This document shows, piece by piece, positions 9,501-17,273 of a DNA stretch of 64,000 nucleotides. The stretch covers positions 1-64,000 of the forward strand of contig DASRGG010000031.1 of the NCBI GenBank assembly GCA_035651155.1. The letters are read 5' to 3'. The notes beneath the pieces are model-generated. The model had not been told where the DNA came from. It worked only from the letters and a program-made list of their open reading frames with translations, and did not search any database. This DNA is from CF-39 sp035651155 (GTDB lineage Bacteria > Chloroflexota > Limnocylindria > P2-11E). Position 1 is the stretch's first letter; every line of letters begins with the position of its first letter. Both the position numbers and the translations under genes were made by a program.

Positions 9501-10805
9501 ATGGCGGATGCGGAGGCCGACCTCGTCGACCTAGCGGACGCGCTGGCGCGGCGCGAGCTCACCAGCCTCGAGCTCGTGGACCGCGCGCTCTCGCGATACG
9601 AGATGCTCGAGCCCACGATCCACGCGTTCGCGTGGATCGACCCGGAGCGCGCGCGGCGCCTCGCGCGCGCGTCGGACGCGCGCCGGCGCTCCGGCGCTCC
9701 GCTCGGCCGGCTCGAGGGCGTGCCGATCGGCGTGAAGGACATCTTCGACACGCGGGGCATCCCCACGGAGCACGGCTGCCGCGCGTTCGCGGGACGGGTC
9801 CCCGACCGCGACGCCGCGGCGGTGCGCGCGGCCGAGGCCGCGGGCGCGATCGTGCTCGGCAAGACGATCACCGCGGAGCTCGCATATCTGAGACCCGGCC
9901 CCACGCGCAACCCGTGGGACGCCTCGCGGACGCCCGGCGGCTCGTCGATGGGATCGGCGGCCGCGGTCGCCGCGCGCGTGATCCCGGCGGCGATCGGCTC
10001 GCAGACGAACGGCTCGACGATCCGGCCGGCGGCATTCTGCGGCGTCGTCGGATTCAAGCCCTCGCGCGCGAGGGTCTCGCTCGGGGGCGCCCTCGAGTTC
10101 TCGCGGACGCTCGATCACGCCGGCGTCTTCGCCACGAGCGTCCGCTCCGCGGGACTATTCGCGGCGATCCTCGCGGGCGACAGCGAGCGCGTGCCGCGGC
10201 TCGGCGGGCACCTGCCGCGGCTCGCGGCGTTGCTCACGAACGAGTGGGAGCACGCCGGCGATGCGATGCGCGCGCGGTTCCAGGAGGACGTGGACGCCCT
10301 CGCCGCCGCGGGCGGCCCGATCGAGTGGCCGAAGCCACCGGCGCTCCTCGAGGAGACGCAGCGGATCATCCGCGTCGTGATGCTGTACGAGGGCGCACGC
10401 GCGGTGCTTCCGCTCATCGAAGGCCGCGAGGAGGCCGTGAGCGCCTTCGCGCGCCAGCAGCTCGCCGAAGGCGCGCGCATCGACGACGGCGACTACCGCG
10501 AGGCGATCGCCGCCCGCGAGCAGCTCATCCGCGAGCTCGCCGCGTGGGCCGCGCCGTACGACGCGATCCTCACGCCGCCCACGACCGGCGAAGCGCCGAG
10601 CCCGGAGTCCACCGGCGATCCGCGCTTCTGCTCGCGCTGGTCGCTCACGGGCGCGCCCGCGATCACCATCCCGACGGGCCTCGGGCCGAACGGCCTTCCG
10701 CTGGGGCTCCAGCTCGTCGCCGCGCCCGGCGAGGACGATCGGCTCCTGACGGCGGCGCTGTGGGCGGAGGCGCGGCTGCCGTCCATCGGCGCGCCGCCCG
10801 CCTGA
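9501..10805 (+). CDS. Amidase-signature family amidase
   Basis: This 434-residue amidase-signature (AS) hydrolase has the elements of the Ser-cisSer-Lys triad. They are GVPIGVKDIFDT (Lys near 79), TPGGSSMGSAAAVAA (cis-Ser near 149-153) and QTNGSTIRPAAFCG (nucleophile Ser near 172). The Gly-rich loop is slightly unusual, with GGSSMGS where GGSSGGS is common and TNGST where TGGSI is common. Family members hydrolyse amides, including the GatA subunit. The length and the absence of gatB/gatC neighbours argue for a stand-alone amidase. The substrate is unknown. Confidence 0.85.
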   Translation: MADAEADLVDLADALARRELTSLELVDRALSRYEMLEPTIHAFAWIDPERARRLARASDARRRSGAPLGRLEGVPIGVKDIFDTRGIPTEHGCRAFAGRVPDRDAAAVRAAEAAGAIVLGKTITAELAYLRPGPTRNPWDASRTPGGSSMGSAAAVAARVIPAAIGSQTNGSTIRPAAFCGVVGFKPSRARVSLGGALEFSRTLDHAGVFATSVRSAGLFAAILAGDSERVPRLGGHLPRLAALLTNEWEHAGDAMRARFQEDVDALAAAGGPIEWPKPPALLEETQRIIRVVMLYEGARAVLPLIEGREEAVSAFARQQLAEGARIDDGDYREAIAAREQLIRELAAWAAPYDAILTPPTTGEAPSPESTGDPRFCSRWSLTGAPAITIPTGLGPNGLPLGLQLVAAPGEDDRLLTAALWAEARLPSIGAPPA

Positions 10806-10836
10806 CGCCGGAAGCGGCCGCCGCGGTCGCGCGCCC

Positions 10837-11346
10837 TCACCGGCGCTTCACGTACTTCACGACGTCGATGTCGTAGTACCGCGCCGGACCGGCGAAGCGC
10901 ATCCCGGCCTTCTCCATCACGCGCCGCGAGGCCACGTGCTCCGGGTAGCAGATGGCGATGATCTCGGTGAGGCCGCATTCGCGGAAGCCGAAGTCGAGGC
11001 ACGCACGCGCGGCCTCGGTCGCGTACCCCTGGCCCCACCACGCCTTCCCGAAGTGGTACGCGACCTCGACCTCCGGGCCCACGCCTTCGACGAGGAACAG
11101 TCCGCTATCGCCGATGAGCTCGCCGCTCTCCTTGAGCTCGACGGCCCAGAGCGCGAATCCGTGGTCGCGCTCGTGCCGGATGAATCGCTCGATCGAGCCA
11201 CGCGTCCGCTCGACGCTCGGCGACGCGCCGCGCGGAATGAAACGCATCGCTTCGTCGTCGCCGAACACACGCTGGTGCAGCGCCGGTGCGTCCTGCGGCG
11301 TGAACGATCGGATCACGAGGCGCTGCGTCTCGATCGGCAGCGGCAC
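10837..11346 (-). CDS. RimJ/RimL-like GNAT acetyltransferase
   Basis: This 169-residue protein has the canonical RimJ/RimL layout. ETQRLVIRSFTPQDAPAL is at the N-terminus, YHFGKAWWGQGYATEAARA is the CoA-binding turn, and ASRRVMEKAGMRF lies near the C-terminus. The GTG at 11346 was chosen because it puts the TxRLxLR motif about 7 residues from the start. The longer frame would overlap the divergent DUF1015 gene. The two divergent genes are about 28 bp apart and must share a promoter region. Function is probably N-terminal or small-molecule acetylation. Confidence 0.82.
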   Translation of the reverse strand: MPLPIETQRLVIRSFTPQDAPALHQRVFGDDEAMRFIPRGASPSVERTRGSIERFIRHERDHGFALWAVELKESGELIGDSGLFLVEGVGPEVEVAYHFGKAWWGQGYATEAARACLDFGFRECGLTEIIAICYPEHVASRRVMEKAGMRFAGPARYYDIDVVKYVKRR

Positions 11347-11374
11347 GACGCGAACATAACGCAGAATCAGCGAC

Positions 11375-12550
11375 GTGGCAGAGGTGCGGCCCTTCGCGGG
11401 CCTGCGGTACGACGAGCGCATCGCGGGACCGCTCTCCGACCTGATCTGCCCGCCGTACGACGTGATCTCGGCCGACGAGCGAAGGCGGCTCGCGGCACGG
11501 AACGAGCGCAGCTTCGTGCGGGTCGAGCTTCCGGACGCGACGGCGGCGGGATACGCGGAGGCCGCGCGGCTGCTCGAGCGCTGGCGCCACGAGGGCGCGC
11601 TCCGCGCGGACGGCGCGTCTCTGTACCTTCACGAGCACGACTTCACGCTCGACGGCGCGCGCGCGACGCGACGCGGCGTCTTCGTCGCGCTGCGCCTGTA
11701 CGAGGCCTCGGACGGCATCGTGCTCCCCCACGAGCGCACCTTCCCCAAGGCGAAGGCCGACCGCCTCGAGCTGTTACGCGCCACGCGCGCGAACACGAGC
11801 CCGATCTTCGGGATGATCGACGGCCGCGCGTTCTCGACGCTCGGCGGCACCCCGGGCGAGGACGCGGGGAGCGCGACGCTCGGCGGGGACGCGCATCGGC
11901 TCCGGCGCATCACCGCGACGGCGGCGATCGAGCGGTTCGCGGAGGCGATGCGCGACGAGCGCGTGTACATCGCGGACGGCCACCACCGCTACGAGACCGC
12001 GCTCGCGTACGCGAAGGAGCGCGAGGCGGCGCCGGGCGCGCCGGAGTCGTTCGTCCTCACGTACCTCTGCGCGCTCGACGATCCGGGGCTTCGGATCCTC
12101 GGTACGCATCGCATCGTATCGGGCGGCGCGGCCGGTATGGACGCCGCGCTTCGCGCGTTCGACGCCTCGCCCATCGACCGCGCCGCGCTCGGAGAAAGGC
12201 AGCCCGGGATCGTCCTCGTGCGGGACGGCGTCTTCACGAGGCTCGAGCCGCGCCCCGACGCCGACCTCTCCGCCCTTCCCCCGGCGTGGCGCGCGCTGCC
12301 GGTCGCGATCGCCGAGGAGCTGCTCCTCCGGCAGGCGCGCGAGGCGGGCGCGGAGATCGCGTACGAGCACGACACCGATCGCGCCATCGACGCGGCGCGC
12401 GGCGGGCGCGCGGCCGTCCTCATCCGCGCCGTCGATCCCGCAACGCTGCGGTCCGTCGCGGACGCGGGCGAGCGGCTTCCCCAGAAGACGACGTACTTCT
12501 ACCCGAAGGTCCCGACGGGACTGGTGATCCGCTCGCTCGACCTCGGTTAG
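11375..12550 (+). CDS. DUF1015 family protein
   Basis: This 391-residue protein is recognised by family features: RPFAGLRYD at the N-terminus, ICPPYDVIS, HERTFPKAKADRLELLRAT, ANTSPIFGMI, and the strongly conserved YIADGHHRYETALAY near residue 205. The family is widespread and sometimes called SpoIIE-like or HTH-associated in annotations, but its biochemical role is not established. The His/Asp cluster in ADGHHRYE suggests a metal or phosphate site. The start is GTG. Confidence 0.85.
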   Translation: MAEVRPFAGLRYDERIAGPLSDLICPPYDVISADERRRLAARNERSFVRVELPDATAAGYAEAARLLERWRHEGALRADGASLYLHEHDFTLDGARATRRGVFVALRLYEASDGIVLPHERTFPKAKADRLELLRATRANTSPIFGMIDGRAFSTLGGTPGEDAGSATLGGDAHRLRRITATAAIERFAEAMRDERVYIADGHHRYETALAYAKEREAAPGAPESFVLTYLCALDDPGLRILGTHRIVSGGAAGMDAALRAFDASPIDRAALGERQPGIVLVRDGVFTRLEPRPDADLSALPPAWRALPVAIAEELLLRQAREAGAEIAYEHDTDRAIDAARGGRAAVLIRAVDPATLRSVADAGERLPQKTTYFYPKVPTGLVIRSLDLG

Positions 12551-12692
12551 CCGAGATACGGCCACAGCGTGCGCGCGATCTCATCGATGGATACGCCGAG
12601 GAAGAGCCCTCGCCGTCGTACAGACCAGCCGCCCAGGCGATCGCACGGTCACGATCAGCCGATAAACGTGAGGGCGGACGGGTGTTGACCAC
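12546..12692 (-). pseudogene. Decayed LAGLIDADG-type endonuclease fragment
   Basis: On the minus strand, directly 3' of tRNA-Ser, one frame reads AIAWAAGLYDGEGS, a match to the first LAGLIDADG helix of homing-endonuclease-like proteins (xxAGLxDGEGS). After a frame change the strand continues IDEIARTLWPYLG followed by a stop, which resembles the end of the same protein type. Everything between has been lost. Identification rests on short motifs only, so confidence is moderate. Confidence 0.4.
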
Positions 12693-12697
12693 GCCGG

Positions 12698-12787
12698 CGG
12701 GGAGGGCGGGATTCGAACCCGCGGAGCCAGAAAACCCGACTCAGAAGTTTAGCAAACTTCCGCACTCGACCACTATGCGACCTCCCC
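12698..12787 (-). tRNA. tRNA-Ser (anticodon GCU)
   Basis: This is a complete 90-nt class II tRNA. It has a 7-bp acceptor stem (GGGGAGG with CCTCCCC), an anticodon loop TTGCTAA giving GCU, a long variable arm, and a T arm with the GCGGG/CCCGC stem around TTCGAAT. The discriminator base is G, as expected for Ser. CCA is not encoded. The anticodon lies at 12751-12753 on the plus strand. Confidence 0.93.
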
Positions 12788-12841
12788 GGAGGTCACGTCT
12801 CGATGACGATAGTAGTGGTTCGTGCTTCTAGCATCCATGGT

Positions 12842-13933
12842 GTGGACGAGCGGATCCTCGCGATCGACATCGGCGCCGGCACCATGGACGTGCTCCTCCA
12901 CGACCCGACGCAGCCGATGGAGAACGCGATCCAGCTCGTGCTCCCATCGGCGACCGCCATCGTCGGCCGCCGCATCGAGAGCGCGCGCCGCGCGGGCAGG
13001 CCGGTGTTCCTCCACGGGAATCTCATGGGCGGCTACCACACCACCAACGCCGTGTGGCGCCATCTCGAGGCCGGGCTCGCCGTATACGCGACGGAGCGCT
13101 CCGCGCGCACGGTGCACGACGATCTCGATCTCCTTCGGATGCGCGGCGTCCAGATCGTCGACGAACCGCCGGCCGGCGCCGTACCGGTCGAGCTCCACGA
13201 CCTCGACCTGGCGCGCCTCGCCAAGGCCCTCGGGCCGTACGACGTCACGCTCCCCGCGACGATCGCGGTCGCGGCGCAGGACCACGGCTTCTCGCCCAAG
13301 GCGTCCAACCGGCTCTTCCGCTTCGAGCACTGGCGTCGCTTCCTCGTTCCGGGCGGCACGCTCGCCGATCACATCTGGACACGGCCGCCGGAGTACATGA
13401 CGCGCCTGCGCGCGATCCAGGACGACGCGCCCGGCGCGATCGTCGCCGACACCGGCCCGGTCGCCGTGCTCGGCGCGCTCGAGGACGAGCGCGTCGCGGC
13501 CGAAGCGACGCGCGGGGTCTGCATCGTGAACGTCGGGAATCAGCACACGCTCGGGCTCCTCGTCCGCGGCCAGGAGCTCTTCGGCGTCGTGGAGCACCAC
13601 ACCGAATCCATGACCACCGAGAAGCTCGAGCGCCTCATCTCGCGCCTCGTCGCGGGCACCATCACCCACGACGAGGTGTTCGACGACGGCGGCCACGGGG
13701 CGCTCGTGCTCGACGCCTATCGCGAGAACGGCACGTTCGCGTTCGTGGCGGTGACCGGACCGAATCGCGCGATGGCCAAGCCTCTCGGCTGGTATTTCGC
13801 CGCGCCGCACGGCGCGATGATGCTGAGCGGCTGCTTCGGGCTCGTGCGCGGTGTGCGGGCGAGGCTGGGGCAAATGAAAGACCCCGCCGAAGCGGGGTCT
13901 TTCGAAAGGTTGCCGGACCGGAGCGTTACTTGA
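12842..13933 (+). CDS. DUF1786 family protein (actin-like ATPase fold)
   Basis: This roughly 363-residue protein begins with ILAIDIGAGTMDVLL, a phosphate-1 motif of the ASKHA (actin/hexokinase) fold. Later motifs are AIVADTGPVAVLGAL and VCIVNVGNQHTLGLL. This set matches DUF1786, often mislabelled as pyruvate-formate-lyase-activating. The nucleotide-binding loops suggest an ATPase or sugar-kinase-like role. An upstream ATG at 12803 would add 13 residues only 16 bp from the tRNA; the GTG at 12842 places the IDIG motif at the usual position. The last 58 codon positions overlap a terminator hairpin and the end of the convergent permease gene. Confidence 0.75.
   Translation: MDERILAIDIGAGTMDVLLHDPTQPMENAIQLVLPSATAIVGRRIESARRAGRPVFLHGNLMGGYHTTNAVWRHLEAGLAVYATERSARTVHDDLDLLRMRGVQIVDEPPAGAVPVELHDLDLARLAKALGPYDVTLPATIAVAAQDHGFSPKASNRLFRFEHWRRFLVPGGTLADHIWTRPPEYMTRLRAIQDDAPGAIVADTGPVAVLGALEDERVAAEATRGVCIVNVGNQHTLGLLVRGQELFGVVEHHTESMTTEKLERLISRLVAGTITHDEVFDDGGHGALVLDAYRENGTFAFVAVTGPNRAMAKPLGWYFAAPHGAMMLSGCFGLVRGVRARLGQMKDPAEAGSFERLPDRSVT
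13876..13903. terminator. Bidirectional rho-independent-type terminator
   Basis: A 12-bp perfect inverted repeat (GAAAGACCCCGC, loop CGAA, then its complement) ends in a short T run on each strand. It sits just downstream of the minus-strand permease stop and inside the 3' end of the DUF1786 frame, so it can serve both convergent transcripts. Confidence 0.85.
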
Positions 13934-15359
13934 TGAACTGCCGGAGCCACGGGTCCGCGAAGTAGACCGCGAACGCGATCGACGCGATCCACATCCAGCG
14001 GCTGACGTCGCCCGACTTCCCGCTCGCGAGCTTGAGCAGCGCGTACGCGATGAAGCCGACGCCGATGCCGTTCGTGATCGAGTACGTGAGCGGCATCACG
14101 AAGATCGTGAGGAGCACCGCGAATCCGGTGGCGAAGTCGATGTTCCCGATCTTGTTCAGGTCCAAGATCGGCCGGAACATGAACCACCCGACCAGCATGA
14201 GGGCGGGCGCCGTCGCCTGCGGCGGCACGATGCCCGCGATCGGCGCGAGCAGGACCGACAGCAGGAAGAGGATCGCGGTGACGAGGCTCGCGAGCCCCGT
14301 CTTCGCCCCTTCCGCGACGCCCGCGCCGGACTCGATGTACGTGGTGTTGCTCGACGTGCCGAAGATGCCCCCGAAGAGCGCGCCCAGTGAGTCGACCCAG
14401 AAGACGCGGTCCACACGATCGATCGTTCCGTCCGGCTTGAGCCAGCCACCTTCGGACGCGACCGACACGACGGTGCCCGCGGTGTCGAAGAAGTCGGAGA
14501 GCATGAGCGAGAAGACCGTGAGGATCGCGACGAAGAACCCGAGGCGGAACACCTCGAGCAGGGCGACGTTGCCGTTGACCGTGCTGAATACCGCACCGAC
14601 CGTCGAGAAGTCGGGTGCGTCGAAGAACGACTTCGGCATGACCGCGACGCCGGGAAGATCCTTGTACGTGGCTCCGCCGGTCCCCGCGTTCACGGCGATC
14701 CCGATGATCGTCGCGCCGATGATGCCCAGGATGAGCGCTCCCTTGACGTTGCGCGCGTAGAGGAACGCGGTGAGCAGCAGTCCACCGATCGTGACGATCG
14801 CGGTGGCGCTGTTGAGATTGCCGAGCGCGACCGGGTCGGACGGGTTGCCCGTAGCGACCGCGAGCCCGCCGTTGAACGCGCCGATGGTGAAGATGAACGC
14901 GCCGATGCCGGCGCCGATGCCGAGCTTGAGCGGCACGGGGACGGCGTCGAGGAGCGCGCGGCGGATGCCGAGCGCCATCGCGACGCAGATCGCGAGGCCT
15001 TCGAGCGCGACCACGCCCATGGCGCCCTGCCACGAGAGGCCGGCGCCCTTCACGAGTCCGAACGCGACGACGGCATTGATGCCGAGGCCCGCCGCGCCCG
15101 CGTACGGGTAGTTCGCCCACAGCGCCATGCCGCCGGTGAAGAGCGCGGCCATGACCGCGGTCGCCGCGACCACCGCCGGGAATGGGATCCCCGCGTTGCC
15201 GAGCACGACCGCGTTGACGACGAGGATGTAGGACATGACGAGATAGTTCGTGAGACCGCCGCGGATCTCCGTGCCGACGGTGGATCCCGACGCACGGACC
15301 TTGAACTGGCGCTCGAGCCAGCTCACGTCAGCGCTCATCGCGCTGCTCCCTGCTGCCAT
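13926..15359 (-). CDS. AzgA-type NCS2 purine permease
   Basis: This 477-residue integral membrane protein is of the NCS2 AzgA subfamily (adenine, guanine and hypoxanthine permeases). The hallmark early segment EIRGGLTNYLVMSYILVVNA corresponds to the family's LTTFLTMAYI motif. Other family regions are GLGINAVVAFGLV, VPVPLKLGIGAGIGAFI and SLMLSDFFDTAGTVV. A strong AGGGAGGG ribosome site precedes the ATG. It takes up purine bases by proton symport. No purine-metabolism genes are adjacent. Confidence 0.88.
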   Translation of the reverse strand: MAAGSSAMSADVSWLERQFKVRASGSTVGTEIRGGLTNYLVMSYILVVNAVVLGNAGIPFPAVVAATAVMAALFTGGMALWANYPYAGAAGLGINAVVAFGLVKGAGLSWQGAMGVVALEGLAICVAMALGIRRALLDAVPVPLKLGIGAGIGAFIFTIGAFNGGLAVATGNPSDPVALGNLNSATAIVTIGGLLLTAFLYARNVKGALILGIIGATIIGIAVNAGTGGATYKDLPGVAVMPKSFFDAPDFSTVGAVFSTVNGNVALLEVFRLGFFVAILTVFSLMLSDFFDTAGTVVSVASEGGWLKPDGTIDRVDRVFWVDSLGALFGGIFGTSSNTTYIESGAGVAEGAKTGLASLVTAILFLLSVLLAPIAGIVPPQATAPALMLVGWFMFRPILDLNKIGNIDFATGFAVLLTIFVMPLTYSITNGIGVGFIAYALLKLASGKSGDVSRWMWIASIAFAVYFADPWLRQFIK

Positions 15360-15482
15360 CTTTCCCTCCCTTGCCTCTCGGTACCTCTGCAGGCCGTGCT
15401 GGGCATGACACCTCCGGGCTCGAGGCTCACACCGGCACGCGGGAAAGCGCGAAAGGAAGCGCTGCGGATTCTATCGCGGAGG

Positions 15483-16598
15483 TCAGCGCTCGCCCGCGCT
15501 CACCGCGCAGCGCGCGGTCGGGGCCGGCAGCGACCCGCTCGTGAGCACCACGTCGTAGACGTCGACGCCCGCGCCGACCGGGCGCACGAAAAAGAACGCG
15601 GCGCCGAGGCGCATCTCCCGGTCGGTCGCGCCGAGGGGCGTCGTCGCCTCGCCGCTCGCCTTGGCGAGTCGAACGGTGTACGGCGCGATCCCCGGCACGG
15701 CGTTGCCGTAGGCGTCCCGCAGCTCGACGGCGGCGACGGCGATCGCGCTGGGGTCATTCGCGACGAGGGCCGGGGCGAAGGAGCAGCTCAGCTGTGCCGG
15801 CGCGCTCGGGGCGAACACGATCGTCCGGGTCGAGCCGAGCAGTCCCGGCGCGCTCACGCTGAAGCGGCACGCCGGATACGCGCCGGCGGACTGCACGTGG
15901 AACCAGGCGCGACCATCGACGGCCACGCTCGTGGCGGACTCGAGGTACGCGTTCCCACCTCCGGCGCCGGCGCACGTCGCGGGGTCGAGCGCGGCCGTCA
16001 CCGCGGTGGTGTCGTCGCCGCCGACGAGCTCGACGTTCACGTCGTCGATGTCGACGGCGATCGTGAGGCGCTCTCCGACGACCTTCGGTGAGTCGCTGCC
16101 GCTGATGGTGAGACGCTCGGCGATGCCGGGCTCGGGGATCGTGGCTTCCTGGTAGTAGCCATCGCCGCCGAACACGAGGGCGTCGGGGATGAGTCCGACG
16201 GCGCCATCGAAGCGGACGGTCGTGCCGGGCGCGGTGCCGCCGGGGACCGCGATGTCGTAGCTGAAGAAGGCGAGCTGCCCGGGCGCGACGGCGTGCGCGA
16301 CCGTCGCGTACACGCCCGTCGAGTACCAATCTCGCGCGAACTCGGCCGTCGCGTGGGGCGCGCCGCAATCGACGCCGTCCGTGCCGCAGGCCAGCAATCC
16401 GACGACGTTCGGCTCCCACGGCTCGGCGCCGTCGTTCAGGAAGATCGCGGTGAAGCGCGCGGTCGCGCCGGGGACGACGGTGACGAACGCGGACTCCCCG
16501 ACGTAGCTCGCGCTGTACCGCTCCGCGGCGCGGGCCGGCTCCGGGGACGCCACGACCCACGCGAGAGCGAGAGCGAGCGCGGGCGTCGTGAAGCGCAT
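15483..16598 (-). CDS. Secreted protein with NBR1-like and Ig-like domains
   Basis: This 371-residue exported protein has a clear signal peptide (MRFTTPALALALAWVVASPEPARA, in two parts: basic start and hydrophobic core with AxA site). After it comes a beta-rich domain (FVTVVPGATARFTAIFLNDG, then EPWEP) resembling the FW/NBR1-like Ig domain found in secreted proteins. A Big-1-like segment near the C-terminus contains AVELRDAYGNAVPG. Paired cysteines (LLACGTDGVDCG; PATCAG; PACRFS) suggest disulfides. It is likely a cell-surface or secreted structural protein. No enzymatic motif is seen. Confidence 0.6.
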   Translation of the reverse strand: MRFTTPALALALAWVVASPEPARAAERYSASYVGESAFVTVVPGATARFTAIFLNDGAEPWEPNVVGLLACGTDGVDCGAPHATAEFARDWYSTGVYATVAHAVAPGQLAFFSYDIAVPGGTAPGTTVRFDGAVGLIPDALVFGGDGYYQEATIPEPGIAERLTISGSDSPKVVGERLTIAVDIDDVNVELVGGDDTTAVTAALDPATCAGAGGGNAYLESATSVAVDGRAWFHVQSAGAYPACRFSVSAPGLLGSTRTIVFAPSAPAQLSCSFAPALVANDPSAIAVAAVELRDAYGNAVPGIAPYTVRLAKASGEATTPLGATDREMRLGAAFFFVRPVGAGVDVYDVVLTSGSLPAPTARCAVSAGER

Positions 16599-16697
16599 GC
16601 GGCCTCCGTCTGCGCGATCCGGTCATGCCGGGTACGCGGGACGGTAGCGCGCGGATTCACACGAGCGAGGCCCGCGACCGCGTTTCTTACTACCTTC

Positions 16698-17273
16698 TTA
16701 CCTGGGTCGCGTTTCGTCGGGGTCGAGCCACAGCTCGGCGACCAGCCGGTCCGCCGCATCCGGCCCGACGAGCCCGGTGATCGCGTCCCGCACCGCGCTC
16801 GCGCAGGAGGCTCGCAGCTCGCCCGGCGGCGCCCCGGCGGCGAGGGTGTGCGCGGTGAAGCCGGCATGCAGCGCCCTCGCGACCGCGTCACGCACCCGGT
16901 CCGTCATCTCGGCCGAGAGCGCCTGCGTCCGCGCGAACGGCGGCACGACGCGCCGCGCGATCACGCCGGCCTCCTCGCGCGACAGCTCGCCGACCCGCGC
17001 CGGGCCGTACCACCGAGCGCCGGCTGCGGACGGTTCGCTCACCTCGTCCGCGCGGTAGCCGAGCTCGCGCAGCGCGGCGTGCGTGCGATCGAGCGCGGAC
17101 GGATCGGAGAACCCGAGCCGCAGCAGCTCTCCGCGGTGGTCCACCTCCGCCGCCACGACCCCATCGAGGGACTGAAGACGCGCCAGCACGGGCGCGATGC
17201 GCGAGCCTCAGCCGAGGCCCGCGGCGGCGCTTCAGCCGAGGCCGCGGAGCCGGAGCGTGACCTCGGCCGTCAC
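16698..17273 (-). CDS. Predicted HMA-domain selenoprotein (two in-frame UGA)
   Basis: The GTG start overlaps the merA stop in GTGA, a coupling arrangement repeated between the other genes of this operon. Read through two UGA codons (codons 14 and 22), the frame gives a normal heavy-metal-associated domain. A beta strand VTLRLRGLG is followed by U14, a short insert, GLG, U22, GSRIAPVLARLQSLDGVVAA and later LRELGYRADEV. In HMA domains the motif is GMxCxxCxxxI; U22 aligns with the second Cys (Ile four residues later) and U14 takes the place of the first. Hairpins fitting bacterial SECIS rules follow both UGAs. The 120-residue C-terminal part has no known domain; it contains RASCASAVRDAI. The protein probably binds Hg(II) and passes it to MerA. 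The alternative is a pseudogene or a shorter protein starting at 17189, but that would remove the metal motif. Confidence 0.65.
17179..17196 (-). promoter_or_regulatory. SECIS-like hairpin for the second UGA
   Basis: Downstream of UGA codon 22, a perfect 6-bp stem (CGCGCC with GGCGCG) closes a 6-nt loop CGUGCU. The loop begins 18 nt after the UGA, and its second base is G. Spacing and loop composition fit the bacterial SECIS consensus. GC-rich DNA forms such hairpins easily, so this is supporting rather than decisive evidence. Confidence 0.45.
17200..17223 (-). promoter_or_regulatory. SECIS-like hairpin for the first UGA
   Basis: A 10-bp stem with one G-U pair and a GGCU tetraloop starts 9 nt after UGA codon 14, and its loop begins 19 nt after the UGA. 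The first two loop bases are GG, as in known bacterial SECIS elements. The second UGA codon lies in the descending arm of this same hairpin, so the two recoding sites are structurally nested. Confidence 0.5.

Noticed and set aside
16698..17189. 163-residue protein starting at the internal GTG, downstream of the UGAs
   Set aside because: This start discards the first strand and metal-binding loop of an HMA domain, and has no clear ribosome site. The upstream GTG is coupled to merA.
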